Source: an uncultured Verrucomicrobiota bacterium | Lineage (GTDB): Bacteria > Verrucomicrobiota > Verrucomicrobiia > Opitutales > Opitutaceae | Direction of reading: 5' to 3' | DNA length: 64,000 nt | NCBI GenBank assembly: GCA_903876795.1 | Contig: CAIRBK010000080.1 | Location: forward strand, 29,865-93,864 | Shown: positions 27,758-37,708 of the stretch, one piece after another | How the letters are laid out: every line of letters begins with the position of its first letter | Numbering within the stretch: position 1 is the stretch's first letter | Made by a program: the position numbers and the translations under genes | Notes under the pieces: generated by a model | Told to the model about the DNA's origin: nothing | What the model saw: only the letters and a program-made list of their open reading frames with translations | Database searches by the model: none

Positions 27758-28705
27758 ATGCCCACCCAACTCGATCAACTCAAGCAACTCACCGTCGTCG
27801 TCGCCGATACCGGCGACTTCGCCTCCATGAAGGAATTCGCGCCCCGCGACGCGACCACGAATCCCTCTCTCATCCTCAAGGCCGCCGCGATGCCCGCCTA
27901 CGCGGCCCTTGTTGACCAGGCCATCAAGGACGCCGGCCCCACCGCCACGCTGCCCCAGGTGATCGACCGCCTGCTGGTCGTCTTCGGTCTGGAGATTCTC
28001 AAAATCGTTCCCGGCCGCGTCTCCTCCGAAGTGGACGCCCGCCTCTCCTTCGACACCGCCGCCACCGTGGCCAAAGCCCGCGAGATCATCGGCCTGTATG
28101 AAAAGGCCGGCATCGACCGCAAACGCGTTCTGATCAAAATCGCCTCCACTTGGGAAGGCATCAAGGCCGCCGAGATCCTCGAAAAAGACGGCATCCACTG
28201 CAACCTCACCCTCCTCTTCTCCTTCGCCCAGGCGGTCGCCTGCGCCGAGGCCAAGATCACCCTCATCTCGCCCTTTGTCGGCCGCATCCTCGACTGGCAC
28301 AAGGCCAAGAACCCGTCGGCCAACTTCTCCGGCGCCGCCGACCCCGGCGTCATCTCCGTCACCCAGATCTACACCTACTACAAAAAATTCGGTTACGCGA
28401 CGGAGGTCATGGGAGCCTCCTTCCGCAATACCGGCGAGATCGTGGAACTCGCCGGCTGCGACCTGCTCACGATCGCCCCGGCCCTTCTTGCCGAACTCAA
28501 GGCCTCCGAAGCGCCGCTCGTGCGCAAGCTCGATCCGGCGTGCGCCGCCGCCGCCGACCTCAAGCAGGTGTCCTTCAATGAAGCCGCCTTCCGCTTCGCC
28601 CTCAACGAAGACGCCATGGCCACCGAGAAGACCGCCGAAGGCATCCGCCTGTTCTCGGCCGACATCGTGAAGCTCGAACAGCTCATCGCCCAAAAACGCG
28701 GCTGA
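27758..28705 (+). CDS. tal: Transaldolase
   Basis: A 315-residue class I transaldolase of the TalB type, transferring a dihydroxyacetone unit between sugar phosphates in the pentose phosphate pathway. The N-terminal [13 protein letters not shown] and the Schiff-base segment [15 protein letters not shown] (Lys127) are conserved, followed by [18 protein letters not shown] and the C-terminal [13 protein letters not shown] [10 protein letters not shown]. Length is standard. It stands alone with a strong terminator behind it. Confidence 0.97.
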   Translation: MPTQLDQLKQLTVVVADTGDFASMKEFAPRDATTNPSLILKAAAMPAYAALVDQAIKDAGPTATLPQVIDRLLVVFGLEILKIVPGRVSSEVDARLSFDTAATVAKAREIIGLYEKAGIDRKRVLIKIASTWEGIKAAEILEKDGIHCNLTLLFSFAQAVACAEAKITLISPFVGRILDWHKAKNPSANFSGAADPGVISVTQIYTYYKKFGYATEVMGASFRNTGEIVELAGCDLLTIAPALLAELKASEAPLVRKLDPACAAAADLKQVSFNEAAFRFALNEDAMATEKTAEGIRLFSADIVKLEQLIAQKRG

Positions 28706-28744
28706 CCCGCCTCGCCGGCCCGCCGCACTCGCAAAGTCATCGCC

Positions 28745-28775
28745 AAGCCCGTCCCGCCCGGGGACGGGCTTTTTT
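28745..28775 (+). terminator. Terminator of tal
   Basis: An 11-bp stem AAGCCCGTCCC/GGGACGGGCTT (28745-28755 with 28761-28771), a five-base loop and a T run to 28775. It is 40 bases after the tal stop. Confidence 0.9.
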
Positions 28776-28797
28776 GCGCACGCCCCGAGCTGTCCCG

Positions 28798-28825
28798 TTG
28801 ACAACCCTCGCGGCCGCTCCTGCCC
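28798..28825 (+). promoter_or_regulatory. Candidate promoter of the CPA2 antiporter gene
   Basis: TTGACA at 28798-28803 inside GTTGACAACCC, 35 bases before the ATG at 28839. The same GTTGACAACCC word stands before rpsR. The -10 element is poor, so only the -35 part is convincing. Confidence 0.4.
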
Positions 28826-28838
28826 TCAACCACGCGAC

Positions 28839-31176
28839 ATGGAAGACGGCATCAACTTCATCCAGGACCTCGCCATCGTGCTGCTGGCCGCCGGCCTCGT
28901 CGGCGCGCTCTGCAAACGCGTAGGACTCTCCGTCATCGTCGGCTACCTCGCCGCCGGCATGATTATCGGACCCCACACGCCGCCGTTCTCGTTTGTCACC
29001 GATTTCGCCCGCATCCAGACACTCTCCCAGGTCGGCCTGGTGATCCTGATGTTTTCCATCGGCCTGGGCCTCAGCCTGACAAAGCTCGGAAGGCTCGGCC
29101 TGCCGACGCTGATCGCCACCGGCCTGGGTGCGTTCCTCATGATGCACCTGACGCAGCTGCTCGGCCTCGTCGTCGGCTGGTCCTCGCTGGAGAGCCTGTT
29201 TGTCGCGAGCATGTTCATGGTCTCCAGCTCCGCGGTGATCGTGAAGATCGTCGGCGAACTGAAACTCACCCACGATGGTGCCGCGCAACGCGCCCTCGGC
29301 ATCACCGTGCTCGAAGACGTCGTCGCGGTCGTCATGCTCACCATTCTGGCGAGCCGCACGCAGTCGGGCGGCGCCGACGGCGGCACCCACCTCGGCAGCC
29401 TGCTCGCCACGATGAGCGCCTTTGTTGTCCTGCTCGTGGGCGCGGGCCTGCTGCTCGTGCCCCGCCTGCTCCGCCGGCTCGAGTCGCGCGCCGATCCCGA
29501 ACTGCAGACCATCATCGTGGCGGGCGTGCTCTTCCTCCTGGCCATCCTCGCGGCCAAGGCCGGCTACTCGCTTGCCCTGGGCGCCTTCCTGCTCGGCGCC
29601 ATCGTCGCCGAAATGCCCCAGCGCGTCGCGGTGGAGAAATCCTTCGCCGGCATGAAGGATCTCTTTACCAGCGTGTTTTTCGTCTCAATCGGGATGATGA
29701 TCGAGCCGCGCCTGCTGCTTGATGTCTGGCCCTGGATTTTGGGCCTGTTTGCGTTCGTGATGATCGCCCGTCCGCTGTGCACCGGGCTGGCGATGACTCT
29801 GGCCGGCGCCGCCCCGCGCGAGGCCCGGCGCGCCGGCCTTCTGCTCACGCCCATCGGCGAGTTTTCCTTTATCATCGCGCAGCTGGGCATCAGCAGCCGG
29901 ATCCTGCCCTCGTCGTATTGTCCGCTGGCGGTCGGCACCTCCATTCTCACCGTGCTGGCCACACCGGTCATAAACCGCCACGCCGATGCCTTGATCGCCC
30001 TGTTCGAGCGCCTGGAGCCGCGCTGGTTCACCCGCGCCCTGGAAGCCTACTGCGGCTGGCTGCACCAGGTGCAGTCCCGCCAAAACGCCCCGCCGGCCTG
30101 GCAACTCGTCCGCGGCCGCCTGCTCCAGATCGCCGTGGAAATGCTGCTCGTCACCGGACTGGTGATTTTTTCCGCGCACATCATCGCCGCCATCAAAAAT
30201 ACGCTGGCCACCGGCCACGTCGAGGACGCCGTGCTGGACTACGGCTTTTGGGGCGTCTTCGGCCTGCTGGTGCTTATCATGCTGGTCGCATTGTGGCGCA
30301 ACATCGCGGCCGTCTCGTTGATCCTTGCCGAGGGCTTCGCCGGCGGCACCCGCCTGCCCGCGCCGGTGCTCTGCAACGGCATCCGCGCGCTGGCCGCCGT
30401 CGCCCTCGGCTACTGGCTTTATGCCATCCTGCCGGTCGGCGCGCTTCCCGGGTGGGCTTGGCTGGTCATCGCCGCCGCCGCGCTCGCCGTCGTCGGGTTT
30501 TGCTCCAATCGCCTGATCTACTGGCACAGCTCGTGGCAGTCTTCAGTCCAGGACGTTTTCACGGAAGACGCCTCCAAGGCCGATCATGCGCGAACCGACG
30601 CCCGCATCGCTTTGGACCACGGCCTCGAATCGTGGCACCTGCAACTGGAAGACTGTGTCGTGCCAGACGACGCCGGCTACGTCGGCCGCGACCTCGCGCA
30701 CCTCGCCATACCCGGCCGCTTCGGATGCTCGGTCATCGAGATAGAACGCAACGGTCACGTGATCACGAGCACCGGACCGGACCTGCGCATCTATCCTGGC
30801 GACAAGCTTCTGCTCCTCGGCGAAGCGGCCGCGCTGTCCGGTGCGCGCGCGTTCCTCCAAGGCGACAAGAAACCGGTTGCGGAAAGCTCCGATGAATTTA
30901 ACGGCTGCGTGCTCCAAACCCATGTGCTACCCGCCGGCCCGCACGCCGGGCGCACGCTCGCCGAACTACGGATCGCCCGGGAAACCGGCGTGCGTGTCGT
31001 GGGCATCCAGCGCGGCGCCAACCGCATCATCAACCCGGGCGGGGGACCAGCGACTGGCGGCCGACGACCAACTGCTCATCGTCGGCACGCTTGACGAAAT
31101 CCGCGCCTTCCGTCGCTGGCTGCGAGGCGGCGGCGAAACCACCCCGCCCTTCCCCCTGGCAAACACCGCCCCATGA
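28839..31176 (+). CDS. CPA2-type cation:proton antiporter with two TrkA-C domains; frameshifted near the 3' end
   Basis: An inner-membrane monovalent cation:proton antiporter (KefB/Ybal-like). Residues 1-400 form the antiporter core (VGYLAAGMIIGPHTPPF, MFMVSSSAVIVKI, LALGAFLLGAIVAEMP). A second membrane block lies at about 435-575, then two regulatory TrkA-C domains from about 600. The frame as given stops at 31094, but after G31041-31045 the natural continuation DQRLAADDQLLIVGTLDEIR is in the next frame and ends at 31176. Removing one G restores a 778-residue protein whose stop overlaps the next ATG (ATGA). I read it as one gene with a one-base insertion, real or a sequence error. Confidence 0.85.
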
Positions 31177-33086
31177 TCCGCGCCTTCCAATGGGATCTCG
31201 CCCGACAGGTCGAGCGCCTCGATTTCCTCCTCGACCAGCTCCCGCGACACGCCGACTGGGGCTACCAGGAACTCTACCTCCACCTCGAGGACGCGGTCCA
31301 CTACCCGAGCCTGCCCGGCGTCGCCCGCGCCGACGCCTACTCCACGCGCCAGTTTGAGAAACTCGTCCGCCACGCCACCCGCGCCGGCATCAAGGTAGTG
31401 CCCATCGTCAACCTCCTCGGCCACACCCAATACCTCATCAAGCACCCCGACCTTCGCGATCTCAACGAACTCCGCGCCCCGGACGGCTCGCCACTCGATC
31501 GCGGGCAAATCTGCCCGCTCCACCCGCGCACCCTGGAGATCGCCGAAAAACTCGTGCGCGACATGGCCCCGTTCTGCACGGCGGGCAAACTTCACGTCGG
31601 CCTCGACGAGTCTTTCCATCTGGGCAAACACCCGCTCTCCCGCGCCGAGGTGGAGAGCATCGGCCTCGCGTCACATTTTTCCAATTACGTCTGTCGGCTG
31701 CACACACTCGTGCAGCCGCTCGGCCTGCGCATGGGCCTTTGGGCCGACATGCTCGCGCTCCTGCCCCAGGCGATCCCGCAACTGCCGCGAGGTCTCGTCG
31801 CCTACGACTGGTTTTATCATCCATTCCCGCGACATCCGCGCATGGAGCTGCACAACTTCGCCGACTACGACCTGGCGCCCGCGCTGGCCGCACAAGGCGT
31901 CGAATACTGGGGTTGCCCCATGAACGGCGGCTTCCGCCACGAGCCGCTGCCCGTCTTCGGCGACCGCCTCGCCAACGCCCAGTCCTGGTGGCGCCGCTGC
32001 CGGCAGACACGCGCCGGCGGTTTCCTCATGACTGGCTGGGAACCTCAACGTCTCGCCTTTGAAATGCCCATGGTCGTGGACGCCGCCGCCGCCTGCCTCT
32101 GGCTCAACCCCGATATCGACGACCACGCCGGCATGCTTGCCAAGGGCTTCGAACGCGTCTTCGGCGCGGCCGGCGCGCGTGAAGCCGCCCGCGCCGCGCT
32201 CGCCTGCGACGAACACGCCTTCGCCGGCTACGCCAAATGGGAAATCCACGACCGCTGGGACGGCCTCGCCGGCCCCGAAGGCCCCGCCCGCTCCGAGCGC
32301 ACCGCGCGCTTCTTCGCCCGCCTCGCCCGTCGGAATCTTCCCGCCCCCTTCGCCGCCAGCGCCGCGCTCAACTCCACCCTCGCCGCCCGCGAAGCCTTTG
32401 TCCGCGAGGCCGCCCGCACCGTCCAAAAAATCCGCCGCCTCCACGCCACCGGACAGGACCGCCTTGCCGCGACCCACCTCGCCGGCGCACGCGCCAGGGC
32501 CGCCCGCTTCCGCAATCACCTCGAGTCCGGCCGGCTCGCCGCCAAAACCATGTGGACGCGCACTCGCGACTCCCGCTCGCCCTCCCCCTACGCGGAGATT
32601 TTCGCCCGCGACACCGCACGGCTCGACGCATGGCTCCGCTGGCTCGACGCCGTGGACGCAGACCCCGCCCGTTCGCTGGAAGCCGCGCCCGTTCACGGAC
32701 GCTGGCAACTCACCTTTACCATCCACAACCACGCCCCCGCACTGCAAAAAATCCTGGTCGAACAACGGGCGCCCGACGGTTCGTGGACAACTCTCGCCGA
32801 GCGCTTCACCATCGAGTTTCGCGCCAAGGCCGCCCGCCCCCGCGCCAACGTGCGCCGGGAATTCTCCGTGCCGGCGGACTCGCCCGCGCGCCCCCTTCGC
32901 ATCGCGCTGCGCGGCGTGGGGGAGGTCGCAATCAGCCAATTGACGCTCACCGACGGCGTGATCAAGCTCAGGCCCGCCAATTGGCCGGTCAGCGAACGCC
33001 GCCCGCTGGGACTGCCCGCGCCCGCCGGTGGCTTTCCCGACCTCCAACTCACCCGCAATCGCGACGCCATAGACCTGATTTTCTAA
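31173..33086 (+). CDS. Glycoside hydrolase family 20-like protein
   Basis: A 637-residue protein whose first about 330 residues resemble the TIM-barrel catalytic domain of beta-N-acetylhexosaminidases. LHVGLDESFHLG holds the Asp145-Glu146 pair expected for substrate-assisted catalysis, after NLLGHTQYLIKHP, and GLWADMLALLP and GFLMTGWEP follow. There is no N-terminal zincin-fold domain and no signal peptide, so it should act in the cytoplasm. The C-terminal 300 residues are Ala/Arg-rich and unassigned. Its start overlaps the end of the antiporter gene and an aldo/keto reductase follows after 12 bases. Family call is moderate; it may act on an amino sugar, fitting the kinase and SIS genes near 60 kb. 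Confidence 0.65.
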   Translation: MIRAFQWDLARQVERLDFLLDQLPRHADWGYQELYLHLEDAVHYPSLPGVARADAYSTRQFEKLVRHATRAGIKVVPIVNLLGHTQYLIKHPDLRDLNELRAPDGSPLDRGQICPLHPRTLEIAEKLVRDMAPFCTAGKLHVGLDESFHLGKHPLSRAEVESIGLASHFSNYVCRLHTLVQPLGLRMGLWADMLALLPQAIPQLPRGLVAYDWFYHPFPRHPRMELHNFADYDLAPALAAQGVEYWGCPMNGGFRHEPLPVFGDRLANAQSWWRRCRQTRAGGFLMTGWEPQRLAFEMPMVVDAAAACLWLNPDIDDHAGMLAKGFERVFGAAGAREAARAALACDEHAFAGYAKWEIHDRWDGLAGPEGPARSERTARFFARLARRNLPAPFAASAALNSTLAAREAFVREAARTVQKIRRLHATGQDRLAATHLAGARARAARFRNHLESGRLAAKTMWTRTRDSRSPSPYAEIFARDTARLDAWLRWLDAVDADPARSLEAAPVHGRWQLTFTIHNHAPALQKILVEQRAPDGSWTTLAERFTIEFRAKAARPRANVRREFSVPADSPARPLRIALRGVGEVAISQLTLTDGVIKLRPANWPVSERRPLGLPAPAGGFPDLQLTRNRDAIDLIF

Positions 33087-33098
33087 ACCACACCCATC

Positions 33099-34091
33099 AT
33101 GTATTCCCCAGCCCCCAACCGTTACGAAACACCCTCCATCTATCGCCGTTGCGGACGCTCCGGCGTCCGGCTTCCGCTCATCTCACTCGGCCTCTGGCAC
33201 AATTTCGGCGGCGTGGACGTGTTTGAAAACAGCCGCGCCATCGTCCGCCGGGCCTTCGACATGGGCATAACCCACTTCGATCTCGCCAACAACTACGGCC
33301 CGCCGCCCGGCTCCGCCGAGGAAAACTTCGGCCGTATCCTTCGCGAAGACCTCGCCGCCCATCGCGACGAACTCATCGTCTCCACCAAAGCCGGTTACCA
33401 CATGTGGGCCGGCCCCTACGGAGACTGGGGTTCCCGCAAATACCTGCTCTCCTCGCTCGACCAGTCGCTCAAGCGCCTCGGCCTCGACTACGTCGACATC
33501 TTTTATCACCACCGCCCCGATCCCGAAACGCCGCTGGAGGAATCGATGGGCGCCCTCGCGCACGCCGTGCGCAGCGGCAAGGCCCTCTACGTCGGCCTGT
33601 CCAATTACAAACCCGAGGAAACCGCCCGCGCCGCCCGCATCCTGCGCGATCTCGGCACTCCCGCCCTCATCCACCAGCCCCGCTACAGCATGTTCGACCG
33701 CTGGATCGAGCCCGCGCTGCTCGACGTGCTCGCCTCCGAAGGCATGGGCTGCATCCCGTTCTCGCCGCTTGCCCAAGGACTGCTCACCAACCGCTACCTC
33801 TCCGGCATCCCGGAGGACGCACGCGCCGCCAAAGCCCACGGCTTCCTCAAGGCCGACCGCATCACGCCGGCCGTCCTCGACAAGATCCGGCGCCTCGACG
33901 GCATCGCCCAAACACGCGGGCAGTCGCTCGCACAGATGGCGCTTGCCTGGACCGTGCGCGACCCGCGCGTGACCACCGCGCTGATCGGTGCCAGCAAAGT
34001 CACCCAGCTCGAAGACAACTTCGCCGCTCTCAAGACACTCGACTTCACCTCCGACGAACTCTCGCGCATCGACACGATTCTCGCCGCCTAG
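33099..34091 (+). CDS. Aldo/keto reductase (YghZ/GPR-like)
   Basis: A 330-residue NADPH-dependent aldo/keto reductase of the YghZ subfamily, which reduces L-glyceraldehyde 3-phosphate and methylglyoxal in E. coli. FDLANNYGPPPGSAEENFGR contains the catalytic Asp and Tyr, STKAGYHMWAGPYGDWGSRKY holds the Lys and the subfamily-specific insertion, and DIFYHHRPDP the His. It is 12 bases after the GH20-like gene and 29 bases before rsmE. The natural substrate is not determined. Confidence 0.92.
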   Translation: MYSPAPNRYETPSIYRRCGRSGVRLPLISLGLWHNFGGVDVFENSRAIVRRAFDMGITHFDLANNYGPPPGSAEENFGRILREDLAAHRDELIVSTKAGYHMWAGPYGDWGSRKYLLSSLDQSLKRLGLDYVDIFYHHRPDPETPLEESMGALAHAVRSGKALYVGLSNYKPEETARAARILRDLGTPALIHQPRYSMFDRWIEPALLDVLASEGMGCIPFSPLAQGLLTNRYLSGIPEDARAAKAHGFLKADRITPAVLDKIRRLDGIAQTRGQSLAQMALAWTVRDPRVTTALIGASKVTQLEDNFAALKTLDFTSDELSRIDTILAA

Positions 34092-34120
34092 CCGCATCAT
34101 TCGCAGCGACGGCCGCCGCC

Positions 34121-34828
34121 ATGAACCTCGTTCTCTTCGAACCGGACGAACTCGCCGGTCCGCTCCCGCGCACCGACGCGCGTGCAAAACACATCGTCGA
34201 TGTTCTCCGCCGCCGTCCTGGCGAGACCTTCGACACCGGCCTGGTAAACGGACCTCTCGGCAAAGCCACCGTCGTGAATCTCTCCGCCGGCGAGCTCACC
34301 CTCGCGTTCGCCTGGAACCCGCCTCTGCCGCCGCTGCCGACAACGACGTTGTTGATTGGTCTGCCGCGCCCCCAGACAGCCCGCGACGTGCTCCGCGATG
34401 CGACCACGCTCGGTGCCACGCAGATCCACTTCGTCGGCACCGAACGCTCCGATCCCAACTACGCCGCCAGCGCCCTGTGGTCCTCCGGCGAATGGCGACG
34501 TCACTGCCTGGCCGGCGCCGCCCAGGCCTTCGACACACGCATCCCCGAGGTCACGTGGTCCGGCACGCTCCCGGCGGCGCTCGCGGCGTTGACTCCCGGT
34601 GGCCGCCGCCTCGCTCCAGACAACTACGAGGCGACGGCGGCGCTGCAAACGTGTCGCCCAACAGATGACACGTCCCTCGTGCTCGCCCTGGGCCCCGAGC
34701 GCGGCTGGGGTGCGGCGGATCGCGGTCAACTGCGGGCAGCCGGCTTCACGCTCGTCCACCTGGGCACCCGGGTGCTGCGACTCGAGACCGCCGTCGTGGC
34801 CGCCCTGGCGGTCACACGGGCCGGCTGA
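34121..34828 (+). CDS. rsmE: 16S rRNA (uracil1498-N3)-methyltransferase
   Basis: A 235-residue SPOUT methyltransferase. An N-terminal PUA-like domain begins MNLVLFEPDEL and carries the RAKHIVDVLRRRPGE signature. The C-terminal knot has LALGPERGWGAADR and HLGTRVLRLETAVVAALA, the RsmE SAM-binding motifs. The ATG at 34121 is preferred. It ends ten bases before the convergent gspM stop. Confidence 0.95.
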   Translation: MNLVLFEPDELAGPLPRTDARAKHIVDVLRRRPGETFDTGLVNGPLGKATVVNLSAGELTLAFAWNPPLPPLPTTTLLIGLPRPQTARDVLRDATTLGATQIHFVGTERSDPNYAASALWSSGEWRRHCLAGAAQAFDTRIPEVTWSGTLPAALAALTPGGRRLAPDNYEATAALQTCRPTDDTSLVLALGPERGWGAADRGQLRAAGFTLVHLGTRVLRLETAVVAALAVTRAG

Positions 34829-34838
34829 ACGACCGCGC

Positions 34839-35363
34839 TCAGCGAACGATCTCGACGGAGGTTACCCGCCAGGAGGCGGTGAGTTGCGCGGGATTTGCCC
34901 GGTTGCCGGCCAGTGCGAACTGCTCCAGCCCGAGGTAGGGCGCCCGCTGTCCGAGAGCCTGGTAAAAGCGGATCAGCGCGCCGATGTCGGCGTTGCGCAC
35001 CGAGAATTGCACCGAATGGACGGCGAACTGGCTGGTGCGCGCCGTGCGGCTGTCGGAGACGTCGTAGTTGGCCAGACCGGCGGCACGGGCGAGCGTCGCC
35101 AGTTCGCTTGAAAGCCGCACGCCGTCGAGGCTGCGCGTGGGGTCCAGATGCTCGATCGCCAGCGCGGCCTCCCGCTCGATGCGCTCACGCTGGAGCAACC
35201 ACCGGCGCTGAACCTCCAAATCGGTCGAAGTCGCGCTGATGGCGCGCCACTTCGCACCGGCACGCTCGCCGACTCCGGAGAGCCAGATAACCGCTCCGAG
35301 CAGGGCAAAGGACAGGAGCAGGACTTTCTCGCGCAGCAAACGGGAGAGGAAATAGGCTTTCAT
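34839..35363 (-). CDS. gspM: Type II secretion GspM-like protein
   Basis: A 174-residue protein with one N-terminal membrane helix (residues about 14-30) and a periplasmic domain of ferredoxin-like fold expected for GspM/PilO-type proteins. It overlaps the gspL-like gene by four bases (ATGA) and is the last gene of gspG-H-I-J-K-L-M. Sequence identity to classic GspM is not obvious; the call rests mainly on position and size. Confidence 0.7.
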   Translation of the reverse strand: MKAYFLSRLLREKVLLLSFALLGAVIWLSGVGERAGAKWRAISATSTDLEVQRRWLLQRERIEREAALAIEHLDPTRSLDGVRLSSELATLARAAGLANYDVSDSRTARTSQFAVHSVQFSVRNADIGALIRFYQALGQRAPYLGLEQFALAGNRANPAQLTASWRVTSVEIVR

Positions 35364-36562
35364 GACTTCACCTCCGGGATCGGCGGTACGGGGTCGGGGG
35401 GCGGCTGTGGAACCGCCTCGGGCGCGATGGACTTGAACGCGTCGGGTTTGAATTTCACCAGCAGCCGGAACGTGGAGACGCCGTCGCGGCTGCGAGGATC
35501 GACCACCTCGGCCTTTTCGCAGCCGGGAAGCCGGTTCAGCGCGGATCTGAAGGCGTCGATTTCGCCCGAGGCACCTGTCTGCGCCTCGACTTCAAGCGCG
35601 TGCAGACCGTTCGTCACGGTGCGCACAAACTGGATCGAGCCCGGCCGGACGGAGTTGACCAGCGCGAGCATCTCAAACGGCAAAAGTCGCTTGGTGGAAA
35701 GCTCCTCGATGCGCGTCGCGAGCGATTGCGAGGTCATGATGGCCTCGACCACGGGGCGCTGCGCGGCCTCGCGGGCCAGCCGGCTTTTCTGCCAGAGCGA
35801 GGCGCCGGCAAGCGCGAGCTCCAAGGCGGCGGCCAGGGCGATCGCCGCGGCGCAGCCAACAAAACAGCGCCAGAGCACCAGGTCGCGGGCCTGCGTGCGG
35901 CGGCGCGACGCCAAGTCGCCTTTATCACGCACGTCCAACGGCCCGAGGTCGGCGGCGCTCAAAACGGCCGTGTGCGCACCGGCATGAAAAATCCACTCGC
36001 CCTGCGGAGACTCCGCCTCAAATCGCGGCGGAGACTCCAGCGTGATCTCGTGGAGTTTTTCCGGAAAAGCCGCCAGCAAGGCCGTGTGCGCCCGGTCGCG
36101 CACGTCGGGCGTCGCGTCCTCCGGCAGGGGCTCGGTGCGCACCTGCGCGGGCACTCCGCCGGCATCGGCAAAAAAGATTCCCGTGATGCTAGTCTCCCCG
36201 GGCACGATCAGGACCGTCGCGGGCGCGGGCCGGCCGGACTTGCCCAAGACTGCCACAAACGAAGGCAAGACCGCCTCGGCGTCGGCCCAGGAAGCGGTCT
36301 CCTCCGCGGAGAAACGCCTCCGATAGGCGGCATACACCAGCGCGTGATCCGCCCCCGGCAGCCAATGATGTCCGTGGTATAGCTGGCCCAACGGGAACGG
36401 CGCGAGGGCCTCGATGGCGAGTTCCGCCTGCGCGGCGACCTCGATCGCCGACGCCCCTGCCGCCACCGGCACGGCGCGCACGAAGAAAAGCGCGTCGGGC
36501 AGAAGCGCGACCTGGCGCGGCGGCGGGACGGGGAGAAAACGTTTAAACGAGGCGAGGCTCAT
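35360..36562 (-). CDS. gspL: Type II secretion GspL-like inner-membrane platform protein
   Basis: A 400-residue protein, an actin-like cytoplasmic domain (about 1-230) followed by a single membrane helix (about 233-258, rich in Ala and Leu) and a periplasmic PilN-like domain. The C-terminus is Pro-rich. It links the secretion ATPase GspE to the inner membrane in classic systems. Both ends overlap the neighbours by four bases. Homology is assigned from domain layout and operon position. Confidence 0.72.
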   Translation of the reverse strand: MSLASFKRFLPVPPPRQVALLPDALFFVRAVPVAAGASAIEVAAQAELAIEALAPFPLGQLYHGHHWLPGADHALVYAAYRRRFSAEETASWADAEAVLPSFVAVLGKSGRPAPATVLIVPGETSITGIFFADAGGVPAQVRTEPLPEDATPDVRDRAHTALLAAFPEKLHEITLESPPRFEAESPQGEWIFHAGAHTAVLSAADLGPLDVRDKGDLASRRRTQARDLVLWRCFVGCAAAIALAAALELALAGASLWQKSRLAREAAQRPVVEAIMTSQSLATRIEELSTKRLLPFEMLALVNSVRPGSIQFVRTVTNGLHALEVEAQTGASGEIDAFRSALNRLPGCEKAEVVDPRSRDGVSTFRLLVKFKPDAFKSIAPEAVPQPPPDPVPPIPEVKS

Positions 36563-37707
36563 GCGGTCGGTTCTTCGAACGGGGCGGGCGGCGGGACAGC
36601 CCTATCGTTTTCATGTATTTCGAGAAACGTAAACGGGTATTTCAAATCCGCCTCTTGCGCCCCGGTCTTGTCTGGCTCGGGCACCGGGACCGGTGACGGC
36701 GGCTGGTCCCCGGCCCCGGCGGTCGCCTGGCCCGGGGTGGCTGCGGAGACCGGTGGCACCAGCGTGGCACCGCCCTTTGGCGCCACCACAACGGACAACC
36801 GGTATGACGAGACGCCCTGCCGCACCGTCACGGTGATCCGGAGGGCCTTCACGTTGTATCCGTAGCCGAGTCGTTCGATCTGACCGCCGGCGATGGCGGC
36901 GACGCTGCGCGCGTTTTTGAAAAAACCGGGGCCCTGCGTTTGATAGGAACCGGTTCCCGAGAGGTATTCCGACACCTGCCTCCGCTGCTGCTCGTCGATC
37001 GTCTCTTGCGCAAGCAACGGCTCCAGGCGGTTGCCATTGAGGTTGGGCGCCTCGAAACGGTAGAGAGAAAACGTCTCCGTGAACCGCCGATGAAGCTCGT
37101 TGGGCAAGCCCGTGTCCTCGTCAAAAAACGCCTGGCGCACGCCCTCGATGGCGCCGAGTTCGGCAAACGACCGCAACGAACGCCCGGGCGGCGCAAACGG
37201 CAGCGCGGCATTTTCGTAATCCTCCGCGACTGGTGCGCCGATGGCGGTGGGCGTGTGATCCTTCTGCATCCACCCGAGCAGGGCGTCGGCGAGGCGCTCG
37301 GCCTCGGACTGCGGCACCTGCCAGTATTTCAACAACGAGACCAGCGTCTCGGCTTTCACCGATGGCAACGACAGCTTCGCACTCTCGTCCTCCAACTTAA
37401 CCTCAACCGTGCGTCCATCGGCCGGTTCATAGCCGGCAAACGCGAGGGGATCGCCCCAGCCTTCGGCCGGCCCGTGCAGACCGCCGCCGACCTCGCGAAA
37501 CTCCTCCAGGACGGCCAGCGTGGTCTCAAGCGCCGAATACGCCTCGATCCGCAGTCGGTTCGCGTCGGCCTCGCGGATGTCCACCAGCAAATCGACGCCC
37601 GCCTTCTCGATGAAGAGCAGCAGCGCCGCAGTGGCGAAGACCAGCGTGACGAGCACGATGAGGAGCACGGAGCCGCGCCGGCGGGAAAATGGAGCCGCGG
37701 GTTTCAT
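36559..37707 (-). CDS. gspK: Type II secretion minor pseudopilin GspK
   Basis: A 382-residue GspK. RRGSVLLIVLVTLVFATAA is the prepilin-type signal and helix; as usual for GspK it lacks the Glu at position +5 that the other pseudopilins have. The large soluble domain contains ADALLGWMQKDHTPTAIG and LPFAPPGRSLRSFAEL-like segments typical of the family, and the C-terminus is Pro-rich. It probably caps the pseudopilus tip with GspI and GspJ. Confidence 0.88.
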   Translation of the reverse strand: MKPAAPFSRRRGSVLLIVLVTLVFATAALLLFIEKAGVDLLVDIREADANRLRIEAYSALETTLAVLEEFREVGGGLHGPAEGWGDPLAFAGYEPADGRTVEVKLEDESAKLSLPSVKAETLVSLLKYWQVPQSEAERLADALLGWMQKDHTPTAIGAPVAEDYENAALPFAPPGRSLRSFAELGAIEGVRQAFFDEDTGLPNELHRRFTETFSLYRFEAPNLNGNRLEPLLAQETIDEQQRRQVSEYLSGTGSYQTQGPGFFKNARSVAAIAGGQIERLGYGYNVKALRITVTVRQGVSSYRLSVVVAPKGGATLVPPVSAATPGQATAGAGDQPPSPVPVPEPDKTGAQEADLKYPFTFLEIHENDRAVPPPAPFEEPTA

Positions 37708-37708
37708 C

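Noticed and set aside
31041..31094. Programmed ribosomal frameshift in the antiporter gene
   Set aside because: No slippery heptamer plus structure is evident; a plain one-base insertion in a G run explains it better.
31671..33047. 458-codon open frame on the minus strand
   Set aside because: Antisense to the GH20-like gene; Gly-rich shadow with no start context.
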